DNA from: Nereida ignava
GTDB lineage: Bacteria; Pseudomonadota; Alphaproteobacteria; Rhodobacterales; Rhodobacteraceae
NCBI RefSeq assembly: GCF_001049735.1
Contig: NZ_CVPC01000013.1
Location: 100,400 to 164,399 of the forward strand
Reading direction: 5' to 3'
Length of the DNA stretch: 64,000 bases
Below the pieces are notes generated by a model, which saw nothing but the letters and a program-made list of their open reading frames with translations, was not told where the DNA came from and did not search any database. Positions 17,407 to 28,096 of the stretch are shown here, piece after piece. The translations under genes were made by a program, and so were the position numbers. Numbering within the stretch: the stretch's first letter is position 1; every line of letters begins with the position of its first letter.

Positions 17407-18672
17407 GTGAAAACACTTACTTTTAGCAAGATGATACTTACTATTACATTGCTTCTGACGCATCTCTTTGGCTCCAATGTCTCTGCTGAAGTCTTGCAAA
17501 CTTTATCAGGCGCCCCTTCAAGTGCAATCTATGTAACCAAAAATCAAGCTGTTGTTGTTAAAGCAGCTGAGCCTTTTGCTGAACTAAGTATTGCAAACCC
17601 AAACATTGCCGACATTTCGACAATATCCAATCGTACGGTATACATACTTGGCAAGACATTAGGGCAAACGACCATTACATTTTTAGACAAAGAAGGCGCA
17701 CTAATTACAAACGTGAATGTCCATGTGACACCAGACATAGTGGAACTTAAGCAACGTCTGGCAGAAATTCTTCCGAATGAAAAAATCGAAGTTAACACGG
17801 CCAACGATGGGATCGTATTATACGGGCTCGTATCTTCCACCAAAAATATTGCGCGAGCGATGAACTTAGCCCAAAGATACGCTCCGGAAGCAACCTCAAA
17901 TTTGATGCGAATTGCAGAACCAGTTAGTGTGAGACTGTCTATCCGGCTTACAGAAATGCATCACAATGTTAGAAAAACGCTTAACTCATTGATGTTGGAA
18001 AGCTCTTTCGTGGACGAAAATAGCGCTAGGGAGCAAAATAAACAACCAGTCTTACCAAGGACTGAAAAGACGGATCAGAGCTCGGACCCTACAAATTTTA
18101 CGGCTAACGCCCTCAAGCCTACAATATCACTACTAGATACAAACGACGATGACATCGAGATGCTGCTTCATGCATTGGAGCAAAAGGGTGTGGTGAGAGC
18201 CTTAACTGAGACCGAAGTCGAAATATCTGAAGGCGAATATTTAGATTTGTTAGCAAAACGTGATTTTTTAATGCCCATTAACAACATCAATGGTGATGTC
18301 GAGGTTAAGGCCAAGCCTCTTGGAATACATTTAAGAATACAACCTCACATTGGAGAAGGTAGTTTACTCGAGCTAGCAGCGACATTATCAGCATCGAGCA
18401 TCGAAAATGTGAGCCAGATCAACAAAAAAACGTTTGAACATAATGATTTTCAGACCCGAACCATCAGCAAAACCATGAGGCTTTTTGAAGACCAAAGTAT
18501 AATGATCACTGACCTCATAGAAGATGATCTGAAAAAGCTTGCCAGTCATAAGAATATCCTTCGTGATATCCCTTTTATTGGTTCAATTTTCGAAAGCCCT
18601 GATTACCTAAACGGCCAATCAGAACTCGCAATTATTATCACGCCAAGTATCACAAGCTCGAAAGACGAATAA
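17407..18672 (+). CDS. CpaC/RcpA-like secretin, orphan
   Basis: 421-residue exported protein of the type II/III secretion and pilus secretin family. It has a signal peptide (SKMILTITLLLTHLFGSNVSA), then an N-terminal pilus-assembly (CpaC) domain with KAAEPFAELSIANPNIADIS and GKTLGQTTITFLDKEG. A BON-like segment follows (LAEILPNEKIEVNTANDGIV), then a secretin domain ending in FIGSIFES and ELAIIITPSI, as secretins do. CpaC proteins usually run longer, and the middle is divergent. Start GTG at 17407. No other Tad/Cpa or type II secretion gene is nearby, and codon use is AT-rich compared with the neighbours, suggesting transfer. The family is secure; the function of a lone secretin is not. Confidence 0.8.
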   Translation: MKTLTFSKMILTITLLLTHLFGSNVSAEVLQTLSGAPSSAIYVTKNQAVVVKAAEPFAELSIANPNIADISTISNRTVYILGKTLGQTTITFLDKEGALITNVNVHVTPDIVELKQRLAEILPNEKIEVNTANDGIVLYGLVSSTKNIARAMNLAQRYAPEATSNLMRIAEPVSVRLSIRLTEMHHNVRKTLNSLMLESSFVDENSAREQNKQPVLPRTEKTDQSSDPTNFTANALKPTISLLDTNDDDIEMLLHALEQKGVVRALTETEVEISEGEYLDLLAKRDFLMPINNINGDVEVKAKPLGIHLRIQPHIGEGSLLELAATLSASSIENVSQINKKTFEHNDFQTRTISKTMRLFEDQSIMITDLIEDDLKKLASHKNILRDIPFIGSIFESPDYLNGQSELAIIITPSITSSKDE

Positions 18673-18831
18673 TTCCTCCCAAACCAAGCGGATTATGTGA
18701 AGTCCGATCTGTCACTGATTTCCTGACAATGAGGCGACGATATCCAAACTTGATGACTAAGGGTACAACAGATTCGTAAGTAAACTCACTAGAAACATAG
18801 ATTTTCGAAAAGGAAATCTATCTACTAAAGC

Positions 18832-21267
18832 ATGGAGTTACCAAACCAGATAGAGACGTGGTTCTCGGCGCGCGGATGGCAGTTGCATCAGCACCAACAG
18901 GACATGTTGGACTGCGCCGATGATCCCGCCACGCTGCTCATCGCGCCGACGGGGGGTGGCAAAACCATGGCTGGTTTTCTGCCCACTCTGTCCGAATTAG
19001 CGACGACCGAGCACGAGGGGCTCCATACGCTTTACGTCAGCCCCCTCAAAGCACTGGCCGCGGATATCAAACGCAACCTTCGAACACCCGTCGATGAAAT
19101 CGGCCTGCCCATCCGCATTGAAGACCGTACCGGCGACACAACCCAGACCCAGAAAAAGCGCCAACGTGCTGATCCACCCCACATCCTGTTGACCACGCCA
19201 GAATCCCTCGCGCTTTTGATCAGCTATCCCGATGCGCAGCGCATGTTCAAAGGCCTACAGCGGATTGTCATTGATGAAATTCACGCATTATCGGAATCCA
19301 AACGCGGAGATCAGTTATTTCTAGCTCTCAGCCGTTTGCAAGCAATGTGCCCTGATCTTCGCCGTGTTGGGTTGTCCGCAACCGTTGAAGACCCTGCCGC
19401 GATTGCGCATCTAATGGCGCGTCACCCTGATCCGTGCAAAATTTTACACGCCGAGGCCGGTGCCCCCCCAGACATTGAAATGCTGGAAATTGATGAAGCG
19501 CCTCCTTGGGCTGGCTCTGGTGGGCGGTATGCGATACCGAGTGTTCTTCGTGAAATTGCACGGCACAAAACTACACTGATCTTTCACAACACCCGCGCTC
19601 AGGCCGAGCTGTTCTTTCACGATTTATGGCTGGCCAATGAAGCACAGCTGCCCATCGCCATCCACCACGGTAGCTTAGCGCGAGAGCAGCGTGAAAAAGT
19701 CGAAAGCGCCATGGCTATGGGCGCTTTAAAGGCCGTTGTGTGCACAGGCTCACTGGACCTTGGGATTGATTGGGGCGACGTTGATTTGGTCATTCAAATC
19801 GGTGCCCCAAAGAACGTCAAACGTCTTGTTCAAAGGATCGGGCGCGCCAACCACAGGTACAACGCACCTTCCAAAGCACGGCTAGTTCCCGCGAACCGCT
19901 TTGAGGTCATGGAATGTATCGCGGCGCTGAACGCAGTGCGGGATCATGATCTTGATGGTGACCCGCGCGGCAGTGGCCCCCGTGATGTTTTGTGCCAACA
20001 CATTCTCATCCGGGCATGCGCGGGCCCATTTAACGCCGATGACCTCTATGCAGAAATCATAAGTGCAGGAGCCTATACCGCGCTATCACGGGCGCAATTT
20101 GATGACTGTCTGGAATTTTGTGCAACCGGTGGCTATGCCTTGCGCGCCTATGATCGGTGGCAGCGATTACTACAGACCGCAGACGGCAACTGGCAATTGC
20201 GGGACCCGCGCGCCAGTCAGCGGATCCGTATGAACATCGGTACCATTCAGGATACCGACACACTTAAAGTAAGGCTTAAGAACCGCATGGGCGGCAAACC
20301 TTTGGGCGAGGTTGAGGAAGGGTTTGCCGCAACGCTCACCGCAGGCGATACGTTTTTGATTGGTGGCCAAGTTGTTCGGTATGAAGGGCTGCGCGAGATG
20401 ACTGTTGAAGTCACACGGCGCGGCGGTGACAAACCAAAGATTGCAACGTTTCTGGGCACCAAGTTTGCCACATCAACGCAACTCTCCGAGCGCATCTTGA
20501 TGATGTTCCAACAACAAGACTGGCCCGAGCTTCCGCCTGCGACCCGCGACTGGCTGCACCTTCAACGAAAAGCTAGTCAGCTTCCCTCCCCCAACCGCTT
20601 GATGATCGAAAGTTTTCCCCACGACGGGCGCGCGCAAACGGTGGTTTACGGTTTTGCGGGCCGCAACGCCCAACAGACCCTTGGCCTGTTGCTGACCAAC
20701 AAGATGGAAGAAGCAGGTCTGGGCCCTTTGGGTTTTGTGGCAACCGATTATGCCACACTTATCTGGTCGCTTGATCCCGTAAACCAGCCCCATGACATGC
20801 TTAATCCCGCCACAATGCGTGACGGTCTTGAGACATGGTTGGCCGGCAACGCCGTGATGAAGCGAACTTTCAAAGCGAGTGCCACCATCGCAGGTCTCAT
20901 TGAACGCAACTTGCCGAACGCACGCAAATCGGGCCGCCAAGCGACCTTTAGCAGCGACATCCTATACGACACGTTGCACAAATATGACCCTGACCACGTG
21001 ATGATGCAGATCACCCGCGAAGAGGCCATGCGCGGCTTGGTCGATTTTGGCCGCATTGAGCAAATGTTAAGCCGCGTGGAAGACCGCATCGACCTAATCA
21101 CCCTCGATCGGATCAGCCCCCTGTCTGCCCCCCTCTTCTTGGAAGCAGGCCGTGTACCCGTGCGAGGCTTAGCGGAAGAACGGCTTATGGCAGATGAGGC
21201 AGAACGCCTGATGTCAGCAGCAGGTGTGCCAATGACAGCACCAAAAAGATGGGCCGTGCCTTTCTAA
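18832..21267 (+). CDS. Ligase-associated DEXH-box DNA helicase (Lhr-like)
   Basis: 811-residue superfamily 2 helicase of the 'ligase-associated DNA damage response' type. Motif I is IAPTGGGKTMAGF, motif II is VIDEIHAL (DEIH), motif III is GLSAT and motif VI is QRIGRANHR. The Lhr-type C-terminal domains follow. In many bacteria this helicase is encoded with an ATP-dependent DNA ligase, an exonuclease and PdeM, probably for DNA repair. Here only PdeM follows. Upstream is the AT-rich secretin islet. The ribosome-binding site is weak (AAAAGGAAA about 20 bases away). Confidence 0.93.
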   Translation: MELPNQIETWFSARGWQLHQHQQDMLDCADDPATLLIAPTGGGKTMAGFLPTLSELATTEHEGLHTLYVSPLKALAADIKRNLRTPVDEIGLPIRIEDRTGDTTQTQKKRQRADPPHILLTTPESLALLISYPDAQRMFKGLQRIVIDEIHALSESKRGDQLFLALSRLQAMCPDLRRVGLSATVEDPAAIAHLMARHPDPCKILHAEAGAPPDIEMLEIDEAPPWAGSGGRYAIPSVLREIARHKTTLIFHNTRAQAELFFHDLWLANEAQLPIAIHHGSLAREQREKVESAMAMGALKAVVCTGSLDLGIDWGDVDLVIQIGAPKNVKRLVQRIGRANHRYNAPSKARLVPANRFEVMECIAALNAVRDHDLDGDPRGSGPRDVLCQHILIRACAGPFNADDLYAEIISAGAYTALSRAQFDDCLEFCATGGYALRAYDRWQRLLQTADGNWQLRDPRASQRIRMNIGTIQDTDTLKVRLKNRMGGKPLGEVEEGFAATLTAGDTFLIGGQVVRYEGLREMTVEVTRRGGDKPKIATFLGTKFATSTQLSERILMMFQQQDWPELPPATRDWLHLQRKASQLPSPNRLMIESFPHDGRAQTVVYGFAGRNAQQTLGLLLTNKMEEAGLGPLGFVATDYATLIWSLDPVNQPHDMLNPATMRDGLETWLAGNAVMKRTFKASATIAGLIERNLPNARKSGRQATFSSDILYDTLHKYDPDHVMMQITREEAMRGLVDFGRIEQMLSRVEDRIDLITLDRISPLSAPLFLEAGRVPVRGLAEERLMADEAERLMSAAGVPMTAPKRWAVPF

Positions 21268-21305
21268 CCCTTGCGGCTACGCACAGAACGCGGCACCACA
21301 ACCAC

Positions 21306-21965
21306 ATGGCAAGCCACCAATTCATTTTCCAAGGTCACACCCTAGAGGCGCGCGGAGACGGCGCGCTGTTTTGGGCCGCTGAGAATATACTGATCGTGTC
21401 CGATCTGCATCTTGGAAAATCCGAACGTATCGCGCGGCGCGGCGGGTCGTTGCTTCCACCCTATGAAACCGATGACACGCTCAGCCGTCTCGACACGGCG
21501 ATCAATCAGACCCATCCGGCCCACGTGATTTGTCTTGGTGACAGCTTCGATGACTTAACTGCCGCGGGCCAACTTGATGAGCGGCATCAGACATGGATCA
21601 CACGGCTGCAAGCAGGCCGGGCGTGGACGTGGATCGAGGGAAATCATGATGCCGGCGATACAGCGTTTGGTGGCACGCACGTCGCTCAGCTGGCGCATGA
21701 CAGGCTGATATTTACTCATATCGCCACACCAAAGACCGGCGAAATATCCGGGCATTATCACCCCAAGGCAACGATCAACCTACGTGGGCGGGCTGTAACG
21801 CGCCCTGCGTTTCTTTATGACGAATGCCACCTGATGTTACCGTCATTCGGCACCTATACGGGCGGGCTAAAAACAACAGACCCCGCTTTGAGCCAACTGT
21901 TCACAAAAACGGCGCGGGCCATTTTGACAGGCCACGCGCCGATTGAAATTCCGATGCCGCGTTAG
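21306..21965 (+). CDS. pdeM: Ligase-associated metallophosphoesterase PdeM
   Basis: About 219-residue calcineurin-like phosphoesterase/nuclease that normally accompanies the DEXH helicase. All metal-binding motifs are visible: VSDLHLGKSERIARRGG, CLGDSFDDL, EGNHDAGD and SGHYHPKA. I choose ATG 21306 (MASHQFIFQGHTL) because the family's first strand begins there. A start at 21249 overlapping the helicase stop would add 19 residues; neither has a strong ribosome-binding site. Convergent with folD. Confidence 0.92.
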   Translation: MASHQFIFQGHTLEARGDGALFWAAENILIVSDLHLGKSERIARRGGSLLPPYETDDTLSRLDTAINQTHPAHVICLGDSFDDLTAAGQLDERHQTWITRLQAGRAWTWIEGNHDAGDTAFGGTHVAQLAHDRLIFTHIATPKTGEISGHYHPKATINLRGRAVTRPAFLYDECHLMLPSFGTYTGGLKTTDPALSQLFTKTARAILTGHAPIEIPMPR

Positions 21966-21977
21966 ATGATTACGCGG
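21957..21977. terminator. Short hairpin enclosing both convergent stop codons
   Basis: CCGCGT (21957-21962) pairs with ACGCGG (21972-21977); the pdeM stop TAG and the folD stop TAA lie in or at the edge of the loop. No T-run, so termination is uncertain. Confidence 0.35.
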
Positions 21978-22872
21978 TGAGGCCCTCCGGCTCCGCAAGG
22001 CCATTCGCGCGACAGCACGCCGTAACAGTATTGGCCAACAAACACGCAATTGTCATGGGGCCGACACCGCCCGGAACCGGCGTGATGGCACCGGCGACTT
22101 CGACACAACTGGCGTAATCCACGTCGCCCACAAGGCGGGTTTTACCCTCACCTTTTTCAGGCGCGTCAATTCGGTTAATGCCAACATCGATCACAGTCGC
22201 GCCTTGTTTGATCCAGTCGCCAGGCACCATCTCAGGGCGCCCAACTGCAGCGACAACGATATCAGCCGCCCGCACAACATCAGCCAAATCTTTCGTGCGC
22301 GAATGTGCAATGGTCACCGTGGCGCTGTCATTCAGCAAAAGTTGAGCCATCGGTTTGCCCACGATGTTGGAACGTCCAATCACCACAGCATTCATCCCAC
22401 TAATCGAGCCATGATGATCCCGCAGCATCATCAAACAACCAAGCGGTGTACAAGGGACCATTGATTTTTGCCCAGTCCCAAGTAGCCCAACATTAGAAAT
22501 GTGGAATCCGTCAACGTCCTTAGCAGGAGAAATCGAATTGATAATCAGGTCTTCGTCTAAATGCTTTGGCAGCGGCAGCTGACACAAAATGCCGTGCACC
22601 GCAGGATCATTATTGAGCTTTTCAATCAGCGCAAGCAGGTCTTCCTCCGAGGTATTCACCTCCAGCTTATGCTCAAAACTGTTCATGCCAACTTCGACGG
22701 TCATCTTACCTTTGGAGCGCACATAGACTTGGCTCGCCGGATCTTCACCCACCAGCACAACCGCAAGGCCAGGTGTAATGCCGTTTTCGTCTTTCAGGCG
22801 TGTCACGTGACCGGCCACTTTGGCACGTACGCGCGCTGCAAATTCTTTACCGTCAATAACTGTAGCAGTCAT
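21970..22872 (-). CDS. folD: Methylenetetrahydrofolate dehydrogenase/cyclohydrolase
   Basis: About 300-residue bifunctional enzyme that interconverts methylene-, methenyl- and formyl-tetrahydrofolate using NADP. Active-site segment [13 protein letters not shown] contains the catalytic lysine; [22 protein letters not shown] and [10 protein letters not shown] follow in family order. Start ATG 22872 ([11 protein letters not shown]) is placed by AAGAAGAG about eight bases upstream; eight extra residues are possible from 22896. It lies 83 bases downstream of fhs on the same strand, making a C1-folate pair. Confidence 0.96.
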   Translation of the reverse strand: MTATVIDGKEFAARVRAKVAGHVTRLKDENGITPGLAVVLVGEDPASQVYVRSKGKMTVEVGMNSFEHKLEVNTSEEDLLALIEKLNNDPAVHGILCQLPLPKHLDEDLIINSISPAKDVDGFHISNVGLLGTGQKSMVPCTPLGCLMMLRDHHGSISGMNAVVIGRSNIVGKPMAQLLLNDSATVTIAHSRTKDLADVVRAADIVVAAVGRPEMVPGDWIKQGATVIDVGINRIDAPEKGEGKTRLVGDVDYASCVEVAGAITPVPGGVGPMTIACLLANTVTACCRANGLAEPEGLTA

Positions 22873-22955
22873 TTTCATCTCTTCTTTTGTTGTCAAATAT
22901 CCTCACCGAAGGTCAAAGCGCGCGTGGCTCAATGCCGCGAGCGCTTTGGTTTCGA

Positions 22956-24632
22956 TCAGAACAGGCCTTCGATTTGGCCCTCATCATTCAGGTGAATGTT
23001 TTCTGCGGACGGAACGCGCGGAAGACCTGGCATGGTCATGATTTCACCGCAAACGACCACAACAAACCCTGCACCGGCGCTCAGGCGTACTTCACGCACC
23101 GGCACCGAGTGACCAACGGGCGCACCGCGCAGGTTCGGGTCCGTGCTGAACGAGTATTGCGTCTTGGCCATACAGATCGGCAAGTGCCCATAGCCCTGCT
23201 CTTCCCAAAGTTTCAACTGATCACGAATTTTCTGATCCGCGAGAACTTCATCAGCGCGGTAGATTGTCTTGGCGATTGTGTTAATTTTCTCCATCAACGA
23301 CATGTCATCTGGATAAATCGGAGCAAACTGGGCTGCACCACTTTCGGCAATCTCGGCCACACGTTTCGCCAAAGCCTCAGAGCCTTCAGAGCCCAATTCC
23401 CAGTGCCGTGAAAGAATAGCTTCGGACCCTTGGGTCGCAACGTAATCCTTAACTGCCTGAACTTCAGCGTCCGTATCGGTGACAAAATGGTTGATCGCAA
23501 CAACCACAGGTACGCCGAATGATTTGAGGTTGCCAATGTGGCGTCCAAGGTTTGCACAGCCTTCTTTCACCGCATCAACGTTTTCAGCGCCAAGGTCCGC
23601 TTTCGCCACGCCGCCGTTCATTTTCATTGCCCGGACAGTTGCAACCAAAACAACACAGTCCGGCGCCAGGCCTGCTTTACGGCACTTGATGTTCATGAAT
23701 TTCTCAGCGCCAAGGTCCGCGCCAAAGCCCGCCTCGGTCACAACAAAATCTGCAATTTTGAGCGCAGTGTTCGTAGCAATCACAGAGTTGCAGCCGTGCG
23801 CAATATTGGCAAACGGGCCACCATGTACAAACGCAGGGTTATTCTCAAGCGTCTGAACAAGGTTGGGCTGCATCGCATCTTTCAAGAGTACGGTCATCGC
23901 ACCATCGGCCTTGATATCGCGACAGAACACAGGGGTACGGTCACGGCGGTAAGCCACGATCATATCGCCAAGACGCTGCTGCAAGTCCTTGAGGTTGTTG
24001 GCCAAGCACAAGATCGCCATGACTTCGGATGCAACCGTAATGTCAAAACCTGCCTCACGTGGAAAGCCGTTTGCCACGCCACCCAAAGAAGCGGTGATCT
24101 GGCGAAGGGCGCGGTCATTCATGTCAACAACGCGCTTCCACTGAACACGGCGGATGTCGATTTCTTGCTCGTTGCCCCAATAAATGTGGTTGTCGATCAT
24201 CGCAGAAAGCAGTGAGTGCGCCGAGGTAATCGCGTGGAAGTCACCGGTAAAATGCAGGTTCATGTCTTCCATCGGAACGATTTGCGCGTAACCACCACCC
24301 GCAGCGCCGCCCTTCATGCCGAAGTTTGGCCCAAGCGATGCTTCACGAATACAAACAGCCGCTTTTTTGCCAATGCGGTTCAGACCATCACCAAGGCCCA
24401 CGGTTGTTGTGGTTTTGCCTTCACCCGCTGGAGTTGGGTTAATTGCAGTCACAAGGATCAGTTTACCGCTCTCGTTACCTTGAACAGAGTCGATGAATTT
24501 CTGGCTGACCTTGGCTTTGTCGTGGCCGTAGGGAAGCAGATCATCCGAACCAATGCCCAGTTTTGCGCCAATCTCTTGGATCGGCTTCTTGTTCGCTTCG
24601 CGCGCAATTTCGATGTCGGTCTTATATGCCAT
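22956..24632 (-). CDS. fhs: Formate-tetrahydrofolate ligase
   Basis: 558 residues from ATG 24632 ([12 protein letters not shown]), the normal family length; AGGGA lies upstream. It uses ATP to join formate to tetrahydrofolate. The nucleotide loop is [18 protein letters not shown], and family motifs [20 protein letters not shown] and [16 protein letters not shown] are intact. With FolD it lets roseobacters move C1 units from formate, or to formate for oxidation, during breakdown of methylated compounds. An upstream-extended start at 24689 has no support. Confidence 0.97.
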   Translation of the reverse strand: MAYKTDIEIAREANKKPIQEIGAKLGIGSDDLLPYGHDKAKVSQKFIDSVQGNESGKLILVTAINPTPAGEGKTTTTVGLGDGLNRIGKKAAVCIREASLGPNFGMKGGAAGGGYAQIVPMEDMNLHFTGDFHAITSAHSLLSAMIDNHIYWGNEQEIDIRRVQWKRVVDMNDRALRQITASLGGVANGFPREAGFDITVASEVMAILCLANNLKDLQQRLGDMIVAYRRDRTPVFCRDIKADGAMTVLLKDAMQPNLVQTLENNPAFVHGGPFANIAHGCNSVIATNTALKIADFVVTEAGFGADLGAEKFMNIKCRKAGLAPDCVVLVATVRAMKMNGGVAKADLGAENVDAVKEGCANLGRHIGNLKSFGVPVVVAINHFVTDTDAEVQAVKDYVATQGSEAILSRHWELGSEGSEALAKRVAEIAESGAAQFAPIYPDDMSLMEKINTIAKTIYRADEVLADQKIRDQLKLWEEQGYGHLPICMAKTQYSFSTDPNLRGAPVGHSVPVREVRLSAGAGFVVVVCGEIMTMPGLPRVPSAENIHLNDEGQIEGLF

Positions 24633-24796
24633 GGCGCAGGGTTCCCTATTGATGTCCACGTTTCGCTGAGTCGTTGGTAGAGCCATCATTTGAAATCACG
24701 CCCGTCGATTCCGACAATTTACGGCGCGTCACCGTCCACCGCCGTATACGAAGTTTCCGATTTGCATCATTCTTAGCTGGGGCAGTCGCCCGTCCG

Positions 24797-24838
24797 AAAA
24801 GAAAAAGCCCCGCCGAAATCATCTACGGGGCTTCCAAA
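24797..24838 (-). terminator. ftsH terminator
   Basis: On the minus strand the arms AGCCCCG and CGGGGCT enclose a 17-base loop and are followed by TTTTTCTTTTC. It lies about 20 bases past the ftsH stop and closes the long ruvC-to-ftsH block. Confidence 0.9.
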
Positions 24839-24857
24839 ATTAGCACATAAAGCTGGC

Positions 24858-26771
24858 TTAAGTCGGCTCGGGCAAGCCACCTTCATCACCAGACGACGGC
24901 TTGCGACGCTTGGCTTTCGGCACAGCTGTGACTGATGGCGCAGACCCGTCGTCCTTGTCATCCTCATCGTTGCTCAGATGTGGTGGTTCGCCGCGCATCA
25001 CACGCTTGATCTCTTCGCCAGTAAGCGTTTCGTATTCCAACAGACCTTGGGCAAGGCGCTCAAACTCTTCGGATTTCTCCCGAATAATCTCAGCGGCTTT
25101 GTCGTAGCCACGTTGGATAAATCCGCGCACTTCTTCCTCGATCAGCTCTTTCGTGTTGGCCGAGACCGAGAAACCAGCGGTGTTGCCAGAGTATCCTTCA
25201 GCAGCTTCTGCATAGTCGATGTTCCCAACTTTGTCAGACATGCCCCAACGTAGCACCATCGCACGGGCCAGTTGGCTGGCTTGCTGAATGTCGCCAGCGG
25301 GTCCGTTTGACACAGCGTCCTCGCCATATTTAAAGATTTCCGCCGCTTTGCCCGCCATAGTCATAGCAAGGCGTTGGTGGCATTCATCTTTGAACATGTT
25401 GAGACGGTCCATTTCAGGCAGGCTCATCACCATACCCAAAGCACCGCCGCGCGGAATAATCGTTGCCTTATAAACAGGATCACATTTCGGCAGACTGATA
25501 CCGACAATTGCGTGGCCTGCTTCATGGTATGCGGTCATTTCTTTTTGTTCGGCTGTCATGACCATGCTGCGGCGCTCTGCACCCATCATAACTTTGTCTT
25601 TCGCCGACTCAAAATCTTCCATCGTTACAAAACGGCGGCCAACACGCGCTGCCATCAAGGCAGACTCGTTCACAAGGTTCGCCAGATCGGCGCCTGAGAA
25701 ACCAGGCGTTCCGCGTGCAATAATGCGCAGATCAACGTCAGGGCCAAGCGGTGTTTTGCGTGCGTGTACACCCAAAATTTTCTCACGACCTTTGATATCA
25801 GGGTTAGGCACAGTGACCTGACGGTCAAATCGACCAGGACGCAACAACGCCGGATCAAGCACATCACGACGGTTTGTGGCCGCAACGATGATGACGCCTT
25901 CGTTTGCTTCAAAGCCGTCCATCTCAACCAACAGTTGGTTCAGCGTTTGCTCACGTTCGTCATTACCGCCGCCGTAGCCGGAACCACGCGCGCGGCCGAC
26001 TGCGTCAATTTCGTCAATAAACACAATGCAAGGCGCGTTCTTTTTGGCATCCGCAAACATGTCACGGACACGCGACGCACCAACACCGACGAACATCTCA
26101 ACGAAGTCCGAACCCGAAATAGTAAAGAAAGGCACACCAGCCTCACCCGCGATTGCACGTGCAAGAAGGGTTTTACCCGTACCCGGAGGACCAACAAGAA
26201 GCGCCCCTTTGGGGATTTTACCACCCAAACGGCTGAATTTCTGTGGGTTGCGCAAGAACTCAACGATCTCTTCAAGCTCTTCTTTAGCTTCATCGATACC
26301 TGCAACGTCATCAAACGTTACACGGCCGTGTTTTTCGGTCAGCAGCTTTGCTTTAGATTTCCCAAAGCCCATCGCCCCGCCTTTGCCGCCACCTTGCATG
26401 CGCTGCATGAAGAAAATCCACACACCGATCAGCAACAGGATTGGCAACAGGTTAAAGAGCAGCGCTTGGAAGCCGCTGGTTTCCTGTGATTTTGCCTCAA
26501 ACGGAATGTCGCTGGCCAACAAAAGATCGGTCACTTCCGCGTCGCGCGGCATGATCGTTGTGTAATCACGGCCATCGGTCCCGCGATATGTGACGCGTTC
26601 ACCGTCAACGCGGGCATTGGCCACTTCGTTGCCTTCAATGGCGTCTACAAACTGAGAATAGCTAACTTCAGAGCTGTTTGCCGTGCTTTGGCCGCCTCCA
26701 ACAAGTTGGAATAGGGCCAGCACAAGCAGGCCAAGAACGATCCAAAAGGCGAAATTTCGCGCGTTACCCAA
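24858..26771 (-). CDS. ftsH: ATP-dependent zinc metalloprotease FtsH
   Basis: Membrane-anchored AAA+ protease of 637 residues that degrades unfolded membrane and regulatory proteins. It has two N-terminal helices around a periplasmic domain, Walker A GPPGTGKT, Walker B IVFIDEID, the second region of homology [19 protein letters not shown], and the zinc motif HEAGH. I choose the TTG at 26771 (reads [10 protein letters not shown]) because GAGGAG lies seven bases upstream and the family starts there. The GTG/ATG at 26804 would add 11 residues and has no clear site. Confidence 0.97.
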   Translation of the reverse strand: MGNARNFAFWIVLGLLVLALFQLVGGGQSTANSSEVSYSQFVDAIEGNEVANARVDGERVTYRGTDGRDYTTIMPRDAEVTDLLLASDIPFEAKSQETSGFQALLFNLLPILLLIGVWIFFMQRMQGGGKGGAMGFGKSKAKLLTEKHGRVTFDDVAGIDEAKEELEEIVEFLRNPQKFSRLGGKIPKGALLVGPPGTGKTLLARAIAGEAGVPFFTISGSDFVEMFVGVGASRVRDMFADAKKNAPCIVFIDEIDAVGRARGSGYGGGNDEREQTLNQLLVEMDGFEANEGVIIVAATNRRDVLDPALLRPGRFDRQVTVPNPDIKGREKILGVHARKTPLGPDVDLRIIARGTPGFSGADLANLVNESALMAARVGRRFVTMEDFESAKDKVMMGAERRSMVMTAEQKEMTAYHEAGHAIVGISLPKCDPVYKATIIPRGGALGMVMSLPEMDRLNMFKDECHQRLAMTMAGKAAEIFKYGEDAVSNGPAGDIQQASQLARAMVLRWGMSDKVGNIDYAEAAEGYSGNTAGFSVSANTKELIEEEVRGFIQRGYDKAAEIIREKSEEFERLAQGLLEYETLTGEEIKRVMRGEPPHLSNDEDDKDDGSAPSVTAVPKAKRRKPSSGDEGGLPEPT

Positions 26772-26860
26772 GGGAGGTCTCCTCAATGTGGGGAATCGCA
26801 TCACCCCCTAAAGGGCGTGCATAACTGTTAGGTCTTAAAATAGAGACTACATCCCCAACT

Positions 26861-28093
26861 TCAATGCGTTAAAAGGGAACTGATGTAAGATGTCGCGCAT
26901 TTTGCGCTCCATGCAGCATTAAATGAGGCCAAAGGAGCGGCAATTAGCCGGTCTGCGCGCCAAACAGATGGTGACGCCATCAATGAACGGCGCGGCAATC
27001 CCGCTGCGCGCCAGTCAGGCAACTGGCCCAAGCCTTCTTCACCCAATGCGCGCACCTCATCGCCCAACTCGGCTGGTCCAGCAAGTTGCCAGCGGCCATC
27101 CCACAGTGCGCTCGGTTGGGCGGTTGCATCCCAAACCGCGTTAAATTCACGGCCAATGCGAATATCTGCTGCACCGGCCGTAATCAGACAGCCGTGAAGC
27201 GTTTTGGTCTGTCGCATATCGATCGCCTGCGCGACTTCCATAAGGGCATCATGGCGCGGGGTGTAATCCGCACTGGCCACCCATTGAAGGGCACCGTTCA
27301 AAAGGCGGCGCTGCAATTCAGGATGCGCAATAGAGAACCGTTTGGCGTCAATGATGACGTCGCCAGCTTCCTCGTGTGTGATCCGGTCAGCAAGTTCATA
27401 GACGGCTTGCCCCAAGGCGGACCGCTCAGCCCGCAACTTAGCAGCGACACTGCCCAGCACATCAGATGTGATCCCCATTTCACCCAAATGTTCAAGCAGT
27501 TGACGTGCCTTTACGCGGTCAAATGCATCGTTGTCATTGGAAGGATCATCAACCCACGCAACACCTGTTTCATGCAAGTAGTGCCGCAGATCGGCACGGC
27601 TCACATCCAACAGGGGGCGATCAAAACGCATCCCGTTTTTGTCCGCGCGTGCGGCCATTGCGGCCAAACCATCAACACCGGATTTGCGAGCCAGCCGCAT
27701 CAAGAATGTCTCGGCGACATCATCGCGGGTATGACCAAGTGTCACAAAATCAACACCGCGCTTTTTGCCCCACCGCGCCAAAAGGCCATAGCGCGCACGG
27801 CGTGCTTCGTCTTGGACATTACCGCTGCCGTTCCATGCGGTCCAACGCAGGGTGTCGTGCGGAATATTGAGGGCGGCACAAATGCGGCCAACGTAGGCAG
27901 CCTCCTCAGCCGCCTCTTTTCGCAAACCATGGTCAACCGTGGCCGCGACAATCTTTGCGCGTCCCCAGTCGTTCAACAGATGCAATAGAGCAAGGCTGTC
28001 AGACCCACCAGATACCGCCACACCGATCAATGCAGGCGGTTCCCAGCCGTAGAGCTGATCCAGTTTGTCAATCAAAACAGCCGTTGAAACCAC
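26861..28093 (-). CDS. tilS: tRNA(Ile)-lysidine synthase
   Basis: 410-residue N-type ATP pyrophosphatase that changes the wobble C of the AUA-reading tRNA(Ile) to lysidine. The P-loop is GVAVSGGSDSLALLHLL (about residues 24-40), and further family segments are ATVDHGLRKEAAEEA and TLGHTRDDVAETFLMRLARKSGVDGLAAM. The C-terminal part is divergent, as is usual for alphaproteobacterial TilS. Three bases after cpoB and followed after 89 bases by ftsH, the standard order. Confidence 0.94.
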   Translation of the reverse strand: MVSTAVLIDKLDQLYGWEPPALIGVAVSGGSDSLALLHLLNDWGRAKIVAATVDHGLRKEAAEEAAYVGRICAALNIPHDTLRWTAWNGSGNVQDEARRARYGLLARWGKKRGVDFVTLGHTRDDVAETFLMRLARKSGVDGLAAMAARADKNGMRFDRPLLDVSRADLRHYLHETGVAWVDDPSNDNDAFDRVKARQLLEHLGEMGITSDVLGSVAAKLRAERSALGQAVYELADRITHEEAGDVIIDAKRFSIAHPELQRRLLNGALQWVASADYTPRHDALMEVAQAIDMRQTKTLHGCLITAGAADIRIGREFNAVWDATAQPSALWDGRWQLAGPAELGDEVRALGEEGLGQLPDWRAAGLPRRSLMASPSVWRADRLIAAPLASFNAAWSAKCATSYISSLLTH

Positions 28094-28096
28094 GCG

